This document shows positions 52,259-63,422 of a DNA stretch of 64,000 bases, one piece after another. The DNA comes from Lucifuga dentata (lineage: Eukaryota; Chordata; Actinopteri; Ophidiiformes; Bythitidae). Made by a program: the position numbers and the translations under genes. The notes beneath the pieces were generated by a model. The model saw only the letters and a list, made by a program, of their open reading frames with translations, was not told where the DNA came from and did not search any database. Where the stretch lies: contig VXCM01000689.1 of the NCBI GenBank assembly GCA_014773175.1, positions 149,384-213,383 of the forward strand. The letters run 5' to 3'. Numbering within the stretch: the stretch's first letter is position 1; every line of letters begins with the position of its first letter.

Positions 52259-52317
52259 ACGGTCGATGATGATGCAATGGCAGCTTGAATGAAGCTTGGC
52301 GTGGGGAGAGCTGAACG
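52259..52317 (+). promoter_or_regulatory. ankrd11: ankrd11 5' leader part of the start-codon exon, with upstream ATGs
   Basis: The exon begins after a strong acceptor (CTCTCTCTTTGTTCCAG, ending 52258). The 59 bases before the ATG contain five upstream ATG triplets, at 52266, 52269, 52272, 52277 and 52289. The first three are in one frame and stop at 52290-52292. That at 52277, in a good context (G at -3 and +4), reads MAA and stops at 52286-52288. That at 52289 overlaps the true start in another frame. Such a leader would be expected to lower translation of the main frame, though this is inference. Confidence 0.7.
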
Positions 52318-52404
52318 ATGCCCAAAGGTGGGGGTTCTAAAACCCCCCAGCTGGACCACTTCCCACTCAACACCGACATGGTGGAGAAGCAGGGTGGGAA
52401 GAAG
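52318..52404 (+). CDS. ankrd11: ankrd11 first coding exon (residues 1-29), partial gene
   Basis: This exon encodes the N-terminus of ankyrin repeat domain-containing protein 11, a large nuclear chromatin co-regulator that, in mammals, recruits histone deacetylases to p160 coactivator/nuclear receptor complexes. The reading frame starts MPKGGGSKTPQLDHF and continues to DMVEKQGGKK, closely resembling human ANKRD11 (MPKGG... and DMVEKQ...) as I remember it. The ATG has A at -3. The donor GTAAGA follows codon 29 directly, so the exon ends in phase 0 and joins the next coding exon at 57927 without breaking a codon. The paralogue ANKRD12 has a related start (MPK...MVEK), but the next exon favours ANKRD11. 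The ankyrin repeats are not in this window. I infer the remaining exons lie past 64000. Confidence 0.88.
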
Positions 52405-53070
52405 GTAAGACTGACAATCCTACAAACTCACCGCCCCATAACCCCCAAAAAATATATGATCCCAAAATCAAATGCTGTGTCCTTACGCTTTTCATCCTCT
52501 TTGATCCTCTTTGATCTACAATTGTTGGCACCCCTTACAACCAATTGTAGCTAAAAATAAATGTTGAAATTGGTATCTGAATAGGCCAGACCAGCCTTCA
52601 AAGCGAAGGCCTAAATCCATGTCCACTGTCAAAAAGTAGCTGTCTGTCTCCATTGCCCTTGAATAGGATACTCCTAGCTCTCCAACCTCAAGGGTTCACT
52701 TCTGTGGTTGATCCTGCAGGCTGAGCTCCCTGTGAAGGAGGCGAGATTAAGCAGAGTCTCTTGTCTCTGTTAGCCAAGCTAACGCTTCAACAAATATGCA
52801 TCTATTAAAAAAAACCACATACTAAATCTCAAACCCCAAACCTTTTGAAACCTGAGCTTTATTAATGAAGGTGACATCAGTTACTACAGTAGCAAATGGC
52901 TGGCTCAGTGCGTGCTGTTCACTAGATGTGATGTCAGGGTTCACAAAAATATGGGGTTGTGATTTAGTTAGTGTTTAAACTATAATCTCTTCAAATCTTG
53001 GCAAGAAACATTAATGTAGTAGTGTTTATTTTTTGGTCCAGTTTTATTTTGTGTTCAGTAAAAATACTAA

Positions 53071-54020
53071 AGCCTCATTTATACTTCACGCAAACTACGT
53101 GTACACGCACTTAAAATGGCCGACACACGTTTTTAGCATTGGTTTGAAGTGTCGTTTGTGCACGTCATCCAGAATTGATGCGACACTAGCGACGCGGCAG
53201 TACCTACAGAAACCACGGGGGCAGTGTTGTGAACGTTTGTCGTGACGTGAGCAGCACATGCGGGGCCAACAAGTAAACAAACAATGTTATGGACTGCGGA
53301 TAAAAATTAGCCTTCATTTGGCTAAATCCGATGCATTTACACCATGGCTATGCGTGATGTTAATTAATGTAGATGGTCTCTGTTAAACTAAATAAACAAA
53401 AAATGTATTATTACCTGTGCACTGATAACCGATGACAGAGAAATGGCTGCAAGTTTTGAGGAGAAGCTGATCTGCCGTAGGAAACCGATCTTGTGTATAT
53501 AAGCCGACCCCCTGATTTTTTGGGGGTTTTTTTAGATTTTTAAAGAAACCAGTATATTGTTCCATCAGTTTATTTGTTTAGCAAATTACCTGTTTTTCTG
53601 GGTATTGTCATAGTATTCCTGTGCTTTCCTGAAAATCCTCGTACCGGTAAACATGGTATTTATTTCAGCAGCTGATTACTGTAACTGACCAATCACAACA
53701 GCGCTTACTGGCCACTGCAAAATGTTTAGTCAGGAAATATCTCATTCTAAGATATGATTTACTATTTCCCAGATGAAGATGATTGGGTAAGTGCTCTTTA
53801 TGTTTGTTCGTTGCTGCAGATACTTGTGTAGCTTAACTCTCCATGGCTGCTAAATTGTGTCTGTATCAAGTCACGGCGCCTCACTTCGCCGCCTGGCGGA
53901 CAGAGTGTTAACCCTCCAGATCAACGTTAACTATGGAGGCCAGTATGTACACAATTCCGCTCATGATGCGCTACACAAGCGCATGCGTAGACGTAGTTAG
54001 CGTGAAGTATAAATGAGGCT
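53071..54020. mobile_element. PIF/Harbinger-like element with 30-bp TIRs
   Basis: TAA flanks both ends (53068-53070 and 54021-54023). The first 30 bases (starting AGCCTCATTTATACTTCACG) equal the reverse complement of the last 30 at 29 positions. A 3-bp TWA duplication with long clean TIRs points to PIF/Harbinger. The 950-bp interior is CG-rich for the area (CACGTCATCC, GCGACGCGG) and has no recognisable transposase or Myb-like gene, so it depends on another copy. Well-preserved TIRs suggest it is younger than the other elements here. Confidence 0.82.
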
Positions 54021-54429
54021 TAAGACTAAGGACATTTACATGGCCTCCGTGTTACAGAAATGATTAAAAAAGTCTCAACTCCACAGTGCTGATTGAATAG
54101 TTTATAGACTCTGATCTTTGTCTGTGGTTTGAACAGAAATATGTTTTTTTGGTTTTGTTTTGTTTTTGCTTTTTTAATTGTAGATAAGTCTTTTGGAAAA
54201 CTGCAGTCAGTTTAGAAATACAGACTTTGAAGTAGCTCACCCCTGAAATGTTACTCAGCTACAAGCACATTGTTTGCAGCGGAACAGAGTCTTGGGCGCA
54301 GTCTGATGACATCATGATGTGTGCCAACTGTTAGCTGCTGGCAGCCCTGCCAAGAGAAGAGAGGAGAGATGCAGCTTATGCAAGCATGGATGTACAGCCC
54401 TCTGCAAAGGATTGCATCAGACTCTGGCA

Positions 54430-54470
54430 TGGAGGGAGGGAGGGAGGGAGGGANGAGGGAGGGAGTGGAG
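54430..54470. repeat. GGGA tetranucleotide repeat with gap N (54454)
   Basis: About nine GGGA units interrupted by a single N, so the unit count is uncertain. Confidence 0.85.
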
Positions 54471-55535
54471 TGCACGGGAGTGGGTGAAAGAGAGCAGGAG
54501 GAAAACAGAGACGCAAAGAGCAGGCATTGCTAGGAGACCACCAAACAAGGTGTCTTATGAAGGCAGATCTGAGGAACGTCTCTAATTTCCTCATTCCCAC
54601 TCGAATTCTGGAGATAAGCTTTAGCTATTTGACCGTTTGCTACCAACATGTTAGCTCTGTGTTTACGGTTTTTGGTTCTCCTCAACAAACCACTTCCTGG
54701 CTTTTTGTGTCCTGCCTTTGTATGAATTGTCCATTCTTTCATAAATGCCTCTGTGTGTGGCTGAGATTGGAGAGATGCAGACAGAGAAAGGAAGAGAGAG
54801 AGAGCAAGAAAAAGACAGAGTGAGAGGGAGGGAGGGAAGGAAATCGGCTAACTGTAGCTGACACTGTTTGTCTCTACTGTACCATGACATCATAGTCTTA
54901 TGACTGGGGCAGGGCAGGAGGAGGAGCTCCAAGAGCTGACACATAATGGAAAACCGACCCTGAGGAGACTCGACGAGTGGGAGACAGAAAGTAGAAGTGA
55001 AATAAAGTGAGAGTTTACATTACATTTGAGCTGCTCCTACATCTCCACTATAAGACTCCAAAACTTCCAGCCTTAAAGCAGACTGAATTAGAAACATTTT
55101 GGCCTTGAACCAAAATACACACTGTGTGCATGTTGTGAAAATGTACTGTATGTCCCTTCTGGTTAGAATTTAATATTTTACAAGTACATCAAGGATTTGT
55201 GATGGACTCAGTCCTTTGCTGGAAGAAATGTGCTTCTCATTGGAGTACTTAATCCTCTAAAGTTTAGAGTTTATTATTGAGAACCACATTCACTACCTGG
55301 AAATAATGCATTAGTATTGACAAGTAAATTTTAGTGGATATGTAAGTCTGCATATTGTACACCAGAACTGCAGAGGGGTTCCATATTCTCTTCCTGTTTC
55401 AGCAGCTTCTAGTTCTGTGCTGTTGCTGCAACACACATTTTTGCATTTCATAAAAAGTGAATAAAATTAAAAAAAAAAAAAAAAAAAAAAGTTCTGAAAT
55501 GGAGGAAAAACAGAGTGGACAAAGACATCACTGGA

Positions 55536-55762
55536 TAATTTTGTAAAGGTACCGTGTACTTTTTCACATGGGTGAAACGGGTGTTCATTAGCTCTTTTCC
55601 TTAAATGAAAGGTCATTTAAAAACTGTATTTTGTGTTTACTCAGGCTGTCTTTGTCTTATATGAAATTTCATTTGAAGATCTGACACGATTAAGTGTGGT
55701 GACAAATATGCAAAAATGGAAGGAAATCAGGAATGGGGCAAATACCTTTTCATAACACTGTA
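55536..55762 (+). mobile_element. Tc1/mariner 3' end, truncated
   Basis: The run GAAATCAGGAATGGGGCAAA then TACCTTTTCATAACACTGTA is the characteristic right terminus of fish Tc1 elements, ending at a TA (55761-55762). The preceding 200 bases (GATCTGACACGATTAAGTGT, GACAAATATGCAAAAA) match the usual 3' flank of that family. No matching left terminus was found, so only the 3' part is left. The left border is approximate. Confidence 0.65.
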
Positions 55763-55985
55763 TCTAAAAACACTTGCATTGGTTGCAACCATGTGCTATA
55801 TGCCTCTCATGTACAGGACTGCAACGTCAGATGAGTGATTGGCTCCCGTTACCTAGACATGCATGTAAATGACATGCATGTCAGGTTGTTTTACTAGACT
55901 CTGCAGTAATGCACACCATACGCACACACATTTTCTATCATTCATAAACTTCTAAGTAACTACCAACTTCTGCAGTCTGTATGCG

Positions 55986-56022
55986 TATGCCATACAGTAT
56001 ATATGCCATACTGTATGGCATA
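55986..56022. repeat. Perfect hairpin, 14-bp stem, 9-nt loop
   Basis: TATGCCATACAGTA (55986-55999) and TACTGTATGGCATA (56009-56022) are exact reverse complements. The unit GCCATAC recurs in both orientations to about 56060, giving a cluster of overlapping inverted repeats. Confidence 0.85.
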
Positions 56023-57926
56023 TGCAGCCATACAGGAACTGCATATGGTAGCCATACTGTACTTCATTACATTATACTTTAGTAAAGCTTGATTTTCCAC
56101 TGCCTACCCACTGCATGTACTCCTGTAGTTTAACACAATTGATTGATTCTGTCCCTGAGCCACTGGAAAGCTTTTATTCTGAAATATCACCAGGAAGTGT
56201 TCACTGCATGCTGCTTTGTCTTCAACTCTTTGAATGTTTGACTCAATTATGTTTAATTTTTGCCTGCACCAGTAGCGTCACTATTGAGGAAATGGGTGTT
56301 GTTGTGAGTGGACACTTTTCTTCCTGAGTCTTCTGGTTACTCAGGAAATCCAGCATTGTGTTGTCAGATGTTGAGAGAGATGAAAACGTTCCTGCTTGTT
56401 CAGTTTGTAAAGGTTTATGTGGACTACAAGCAAAGTTAAAAAGTCAATTTACAAGCAGAATAAACACATATTTTTAAGGTAATAGGCTAAATGGATAGAT
56501 TGCTCGCTAGAAGGTACGGTAAATGCAGCGCCAACAAAGTTATTTGACCTCATCAATATTTAATTCCACCATGTGTTTTGCGTGGTTGTGTGCATTCTGA
56601 TTAGGCCACATTATTCATCTCTTTGTTAGGCTTGATCGGGTGACAAGAACAACACATGTCCTATGAGGTTGTTCGAGGATCAGCAGGACACATTTGCCAG
56701 AGAAGAATACCTCGCCACATTAGGCACGATGCCCTGACTCAGCAATGATCTGAGCCCTTACTCTGTTGCAACGGGCACAGAACAGTTAACTATCATCCAA
56801 GCCATTTTCTGGCTGCTGATTGGTCTCAGGACTGTGGAGGCAACAAAGCAAACAGAAGATCAGAGGATCTTTTCCCCAGCAACTTTTTCCAGTCCCACCT
56901 AGGGAACAACATAGTTAGCCAGTAACTAGGGGAGCCTGTCGGTAGTGGTGTAGTTTTGGAGGCAGAGTAGCCTGCTACAACATCATACCCATGCTGCCAT
57001 CCCCGGATGCCACTGGGGAAATTAAGTCTCTCCAGCATGTCTTGGCCATAGATCGGTTATGCCAATAATATTTGGCTATTCTGTGGCAAAGTTGCAGAGC
57101 TTAAGACAATAGTGGGAACTCTTTAGGCTCTTAATGTTTTGTTTTTCACAGCATAATAGAAGTCTAAAGTGTAAAGAGCTTTTGGACCACAGATAAAGTA
57201 ATACATGTACATTTCAGATAAAATTGTGTGTTTTGATCATTTCCTCATCATTGTCCCAATGTACTTTGTATTTTGGAGTGGAAAGGGTAATGTATTCAGT
57301 GAATTGCTGTTTATTTTCTGCTTTTTTAAAAATCCCAGATTGGGATGTTCAGACAGTTTTTTTGCTTAATTGGATAATGGGATTAAAAGATTATATACAG
57401 AGAAGCTAAAGAGAACATTATACACAACACTTGAAATGAGTCTGTTTGGTCACGTCTTTTAAATTTTAACTTGTGCAAAGCAGGTAGTTAGGACAAGCAA
57501 GTCATATTACATCCTAACTCACTGAGAGCCCAAGTTGAATAAACACGCATTATGCATACATGCCTTTAGCAGATAGACCTGAGCATGTGATTGTTTCCAG
57601 CAGCTATAAACCACAGAGCTGAGCTGGCGTCGGCTTAGCTCCCTTTCCCTGAACCAGAGAGCCAGGAATCCAGGAGGAAATTCCATGGAAAAGTTTTTGC
57701 TCTGCAAAGTTGCCAATGTTTGCAAGATTCAGGGCATGGAAAGACATAGACTACTTACTCGGGCTTGTTTATCTCTGTTGGCCTGCATTTTTCTTTTTAC
57801 TAAAAAATAATAATACGAACAATATACACTTCACATTACCATGCTGTCTTTTTGCTGTGAAAAACTCTGTCATCTCTAAACTGTGTTTCTAATGTTTTTA
57901 TCTGTTCTGTTTTGTGTCTTTCTCAG

Positions 57927-58059
57927 GATAAAGTGTTGTCAAACAAGACTCCCAAATTGGAGCGCAGCGATGGTGTCAAAGAGATGAAAGAAAAGGCCCC
58001 TAAAAGGAAGCTGCCCTTCACTGCTGGAGCCAATGGAGACCAGAAAGATTCTGACTCAG
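57927..58059 (+). CDS. ankrd11: ankrd11 second coding exon (residues 30-73 plus one base)
   Basis: This 133-base exon follows CTTTCTCAG and ends before GTAAGAAA. It encodes DKVLSNKTPKLERSDG, then a Lys/Arg-rich stretch with APKRKLPF (residues 53-60), then TAGANGDQKDSDS. Human ANKRD11, as I recall it, reads nearly the same (TPKLERGDG..., SKRKLPFTAGANG, QKDSD). ANKRD12 lacks the TAGANG segment, which decides between the paralogues. The basic cluster PKRK (54-57) could serve as a nuclear localisation signal. The exon ends in phase 1: the last G begins codon 74, which would be Glu if the next exon starts AG or AA as in mammals. The reading frame through the donor meets a stop within the intron, confirming the exon end. 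Confidence 0.92.
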
Positions 58060-59148
58060 GTAAGAAAATGCTGAACACATTTGTTTGTATGGAGGAATTT
58101 AAAAAAAAATAGGATGGAAACCCAGAGTGTTTTGGTGGTGTATTTGACATTGCCTCTTCTGCGTGAGTTGGAAGGGGAAATTAAAGCAGAATGAAAAATA
58201 TTACATCACATCCTCTCAGGCTGGCAGGACGTAGTTAGGGCTGCTCTGTGATGGGGTTTAGCTGTGTGTGTGTGCGTGTGCTGTGTTTGTGTTTGTGTGG
58301 CAGACAGAACCAAGGAGATCATTTCTACAGTCATAGTCCAAAAGAAAAGGAACAGACCACACAAACCATGATCCAATTAATTGAGGATTTGTACAACATG
58401 CAGGCCTGACCAGGTCTGTCTTTGGTAATTCTCCAGCTTTGTATGGTCTTTAATTAGAGAGAGAGAAGGACTACTGCTTGTATTTGTTTGACTTTGAGCT
58501 TAAGGGTTCATGATTTAGTGTGTTGATAGTGGTCCAACACAGAGGGCCTGGTAAGACGGCCTTCACCCTGCAGTTCTGGCTGAGTTGTTAGATTGTTCCT
58601 GTTCAGTGATTACACTGGAAAGGGCCTTCCAATCCAGATAGGAGTGGAAAGCAGAATGTGTGCATGTTAAAATAGATATTTAGTAAGCTTGGATCTGTAT
58701 TTTGTTAGACATGGGGTTGTGCGTAATTACTGTTTAGCTCCAGGGAGTTATGAAAAAGTGGAACGCTTGATTGAGAGGTTCTAACATGTTTACTTATTTT
58801 TCCATTGAAAAATAAGTTGTGGTGTGTGTCTGTGTTGATGCTTACATTTGATGTGATTCTGAGTTGTCTTTTGGGATTATTGGCTGTGCTTGTTGTTTTG
58901 TGTTTTTTTTTTGTTTTTTTTAGCCAGATTCATATTGTTTACCTGTTGGGTTTTCTGGCCTGCTTTACCTCTCTTTCCTCAGGCCACTGGCAGAAAGAGG
59001 TCAACCCAACCCCCTCTCAGTAAGGGGAGGTGTGAACTCTGATCTCAGGAACAATAGCATAACAGTCTGTCTATTATTATGCTAATAACTTTTGAATATC
59101 TATTCTGCCGGGTTTAGCTCTATGTAAAGCAGCACTGACTCTAGACAA

Positions 59149-59330
59149 GGCAAGGCAAATTTATTTATATAGCACCATTCAAACATAAAGGTAATTCAAA
59201 GTACTTTACACAAACAAAATGCATTAAAACAACATTTAAAAAACAATAAGAACAAAATAAAGCAACATTTAAGACAAGAACAAAATAAAGCAACATTTAA
59301 AAACTAAGAGTAAAATAGGATAACTCTAAA
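59149..59330 (-). mobile_element. L2-type LINE/SINE 3' tail (minus strand)
   Basis: On the minus strand this reads GTAAAGTACTTTGAATTACC, then ATGGTGCTATATAAATAAAT and TTGCCTTGCCTTG, a very common teleost 3' tail. Inside, a unit near AAGAACAAAATAAAGCAACA occurs twice in tandem (59249-59300). No coding part remains. Confidence 0.65.
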
Positions 59331-60740
59331 TAGTTTCTCTTATTTCCAAAATAATGAAATCTTCAAAAGTGGAGATTCCATTTTTCATGGCATCTAACTA
59401 TAAAGACAGAAATCTCTGTCTGTGGCATCAATATTTCTAACCACATATCTTTCTCATTTGTATTTTGTGTAATTTCTGCATATCTTTGCTGTATTGTTGC
59501 TTTGACCTTGCAAGTTCCAACTCTGCTGGGTCACTGTCTAACTCTAGCCCATCTGAAAAATATTTACTCCTCTGAAACATCATGGCCCACCTCCACCACT
59601 AAATCTCCACTACTGTCAGGCTATGCCCACACTAAAATGAACAAATCTGAAAATACTCTTTACATGTGAAAACAACTTCCATCCATGCTACTGCTTTCAG
59701 GTCTTCTTCAAAAAGTTCTCAGTTCTCAGTCCACACCGACATGTAAAAACAAAATTGAACTGATCTACAATCTTTCACCCTCTTTCCATTGTCAAACAAA
59801 AAGGTTGTGGTTGTACATTACAACCATCATCTGCTTCAAAGCAGGGCTTAAAAATCAGAGTTTCAGCTCGGCTTGGGTCGAGTACGAGTGTAATGGAAGC
59901 AGACCGTCACTTGGTATGCTTTAGCCCTATAGTGGAAAAGGGCCATTAGTGGCCACTAAGCTGGCTAAGGCTAAAACAGAGCAGAAACAATCCCTTTTCT
60001 GATTTTGGTGGTTTCATGAACATGTCGGCATCATGTGGCCCCAAACCATAGGACCTTTTGCACTACAGGTACTTTTCAGTAACTTTGGAACTTTTTTCAG
60101 AACTTTTGTTTTGTACCACTGATGCAACCACTTTGGTCCCAGAACTACAGTTCCTGAACCATTTTTAGCTTGTACTCCAGGGAAGGTACTGTCCAGTGGT
60201 TCAGGAATTGTTGGGTTGAGCTCATAAGACCAATCATGGCTGATTTGTCAGACCCAAGCTTTCCCAGACTAACAACCACCATTTTTAAGTCTTTGAGATT
60301 TGATGTTTGTGTTGTGGAAATGATGTGACTGTCAAACTGCAGATGCCACTTTCTCTGATTTCCATAATATTCAAATTACTCTAAGCACAGTGAGAAAGAG
60401 AGCAAGGAATTTGCTGAAGAAACCACATAGTTCCTACTCTAGATAGTTCGGTTTGAAAAGTTCCTAATTTAGCTCTGAACTTGTGGACCGAAAACATCTC
60501 ATTGTATCCTGAATGTCTGTCCTCTCCTCCTACAGCGTGAAGTCATAGAATAGCATTGAGAAATCCTTATTTTAGCCAATGTTTTCTGCAGCAATGAAAT
60601 ACATCAAACAGAAGTTTAATGTAAAGAGAAAATCATAAAAACAGTGTACAAGTCTTTTAAAAAAAGACAGTTAAATGGGGGGGGGGCATTGGGTGAATTG
60701 GCTTTTTAAACCATCACATTGGGTAGATATATTTCATTTA

Positions 60741-60790
60741 TAGCCTTGTTATGCAGTTGTATACTGCCTTGTTATGCAGTTGTATACTGC
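60741..60790. repeat. Two-copy tandem repeat, 23-bp unit
   Basis: The unit GCCTTGTTATGCAGTTGTAT followed by ACT occurs twice back to back. Unlike the gap duplications, there is no N between the copies, so this one is probably real. Confidence 0.8.
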
Positions 60791-60915
60791 AGTTTTGTAA
60801 AGGCACCTACAAAATGTACTAGTCTGAGTTTGTACTGTTTCCAAATGCATTTCATACTCACAGCATTGATCTTTTATACTGTAGTAGCAGACATCTTTGC
60901 AGCAATACTGATACT

Positions 60916-60941
60916 ATAGCCTTGCTCATAAGCAAGGCTAT
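60916..60941. repeat. Perfect hairpin, 11-bp stem, 4-nt loop
   Basis: ATAGCCTTGCT, loop CATA, AGCAAGGCTAT. The same AGCCTTG core occurs twice upstream in the 23-bp tandem unit (60741-60790), suggesting a related origin. Confidence 0.85.
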
Positions 60942-63352
60942 CATTCCCGAAACTAATTAGTATGCAAAGGCAAGTTACTACCATAGCACAAATATTACAA
61001 GAGAATATATGTGAATCTAGAGGAGGACAGGAATAGGCACTTGGTGTATTCTGGGGAAGAGTTTTTTGCAGATCTTTAAAGTTGTAATTAATCAAAGCTC
61101 TCCAAACTTTAGAACTCATTCTCTCCCTTAACAGAATTACCAAGCCTCCCTTGACCTCCTCCTAAGGAGTGCTTGAGAACAGCATTCTTCCTTCTTGAGG
61201 TCATCCCTCTTCTACTCTTCCTCTCCTCTTTTCTGCCTCACGACCACTATCCACAACACAGCAGCAGTCAGACAGCAGACAGTTGGCAGATCAGGTCTTG
61301 TCAGCTTGGGAAGCAGCTCTGTTTCACTCTTTGCAGCTCACATCAGTGTCCTTAAATTGAGTCAATGCATCCGTTTTGGTTATTGTTTGCAGTTGCAGCT
61401 GTGCCATCTCCTCATTTGGTACATTTAAGTGAGGTGTGAGCTGAGCCATGAGAGATGGCGGGCAAAAAAGGAGTCAGTGATTTATATAGATCTGCAACCC
61501 ACACTGCTAAATCACTGACACATGGTTTGTGTTTCATTGTTTCCCTGACAAATGTTTGCTCTGAATGAAACTGAATGAAACACTCACTGATTAATGCAGT
61601 ATTTAACATACTTACTGAGTCAGAGTAGACCGTACACTCTGGAATGTTCATGTTTCTCAGCCTCTCTTGCTCAACACAAAGCTTTGAGAAAACATCCTGT
61701 TGGCCACTTCCTGTCTCTTCTGCCGTAACTTCCTGTTTATGCAGTGCTTATGAGTCCCTAAACACAATATCATTTCAGAGTAAGTATTCCAGAGTTAGAC
61801 TTACCAGTTGAGCTGGTTCGAGTGCTTCACCTTGTCATGGAGTCTCTCTGTTAACTGAACCAGACAATCTCTTTGTTTTGAGGGGACTGAACACAATAGG
61901 ATTGTCTGCCTGCCATATCAAAAGCCACCTCTATTATAGCTTGACATTTGTATTTGATGTGGTCCCCTCCCCTGGCTTAGGTTGGCGGTCTATTCTTGGG
62001 GATAACATTCCCAGCGAGGTTGCTTTTCTTTTTGTTTTCTTTTCACATATCTTGTCAGTCCAGTTTCAAGCAGTAAGGGAGTAAAGTTTCAACCCAGCAT
62101 GTGCGCTTAATATTATCATTTTACTGAGACATAAAAGCCCTGGCTGTCCTCCCTAAATAGACCTTCCACAGAATACCATGGAAGCAGACTGTGTAAATTT
62201 CTTCTTTTTTTTTCAGAATACACATACACTCAGTTGCCACAAAAAAAAAAACAAAAACACTTGTACAGTGTAATGTGTTGTAATACAACAGTCCTGCCAT
62301 AAATACTACCTTACTTAAAATGTTCAGTTTTTGCTGAGACTGCCATGTCAGCCGTTAATGTGTTGAGGCTGAGTCTTTGTGTAGGTGTTGTATTGACTGC
62401 ATTACATTTAAAGGTGTTTCTAATGTTTTGTCCACCTCATTCACTTATATTATTAGGAGCCAAACATTTTACAAACACGGTACAATGAAATGCAGTCCAA
62501 TTAAAACAACAAGAGACTCCAGCCTCAAAAATGACCAGTAGCAACAACAAAAAATGATTAGTGTCATAAAGTTAGTATTTATTACAGAACTGTTTTATTG
62601 GATTTTCTTACAATGAACAGGTGCGTCCGATTTTCTGCTCCCTGAGTGTTTAACATCTGTATTTTGATGATGAAGTAATTTTAATTTTGAGTTTTTAATC
62701 GTAATTTCTCAAGACGATTAGCAAAGCACAAACCTTATGAAAAACTCATATCCTCCACAATAGAAATGTGGAATGACTTAGGTATATGGCTGTTTCCCAT
62801 ATCCTAACAAACTGTATGATTTTGGATCATATGCACTGGATGTTTCAGCACCAAATCTTTGCATTGTGAACCCGGGTTCTAACTGAATTTCTGGTGCCTC
62901 AGCTTGTAAACATAGCCTGGAAAAGCTAGTCTTGCATATTCTCTGTTCTGCTGTTGGAAAAAAAAAAAAAAAAAAAAAAAGATGTTTGGACTGCTTCTGT
63001 GGTTCCTGCTGTTAAAGTCTTTACAGAAGGAATGTGTCTAAATGGCACATGCTTTTGAGAATGTGAGAGTGTATCAAAGAGGGTGGGGGCACATTAGCTC
63101 TAAGTGTTCACAGATGTTAGTGAAAGTTCATCAGCTCCATACTTTTGAATGGAAAAATGTTTCAGTGGAAAGCCTTTAGCCACCGGAAGTGTTTGTCGCC
63201 ATGTTTCTTTCTTGCCTCATTAATTGTGTGTTTGTGGCCTTGAGCTGTGCAGCCAGTCTGAGAAAAGAATTAGAAAAGTCTCACACAGGTCAGGCTCAGA
63301 CACATCCACCATCTCTGTTATGCTCTTTCTAATGCCTTTGAGTCCACTGTTT

Positions 63353-63355
<3 letters not shown>

Positions 63356-63398
<43 letters not shown>

Positions 63399-63422
63399 TT
63401 TCTCTGTTTCTCTCTCTCTCTC
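63356..63422. repeat. TC microsatellite, interrupted
   Basis: TC units with TGTC, TTTC and TGTTTC interruptions, giving Ser/Leu or Arg/Glu runs in spurious frames. Confidence 0.9.

Larger units (their letters stand above)
52405..57926 (+). other. ankrd11: ankrd11 intron between coding exons 1 and 2
   Basis: This 5522-base intron has a GTAAGA donor and a TTTGTGTCTTTCTCAG acceptor. It carries the 950-bp Harbinger-like element (53071-54020), a Tc1 3' end (55536-55762), a GGGA repeat broken by N (54430-54470), a poly-A run (55469-55490) and a strong hairpin (55986-56022). A lone Tc1-like terminus (ACAATTGTTGGCACCCC) appears near 52517. No other gene is seen. Confidence 0.8.

Noticed and set aside
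60030..60500. Repeated AGGAACTTTT/AAGTTCC words suggesting a MITE
   Set aside because: No clean termini or target duplication could be located.
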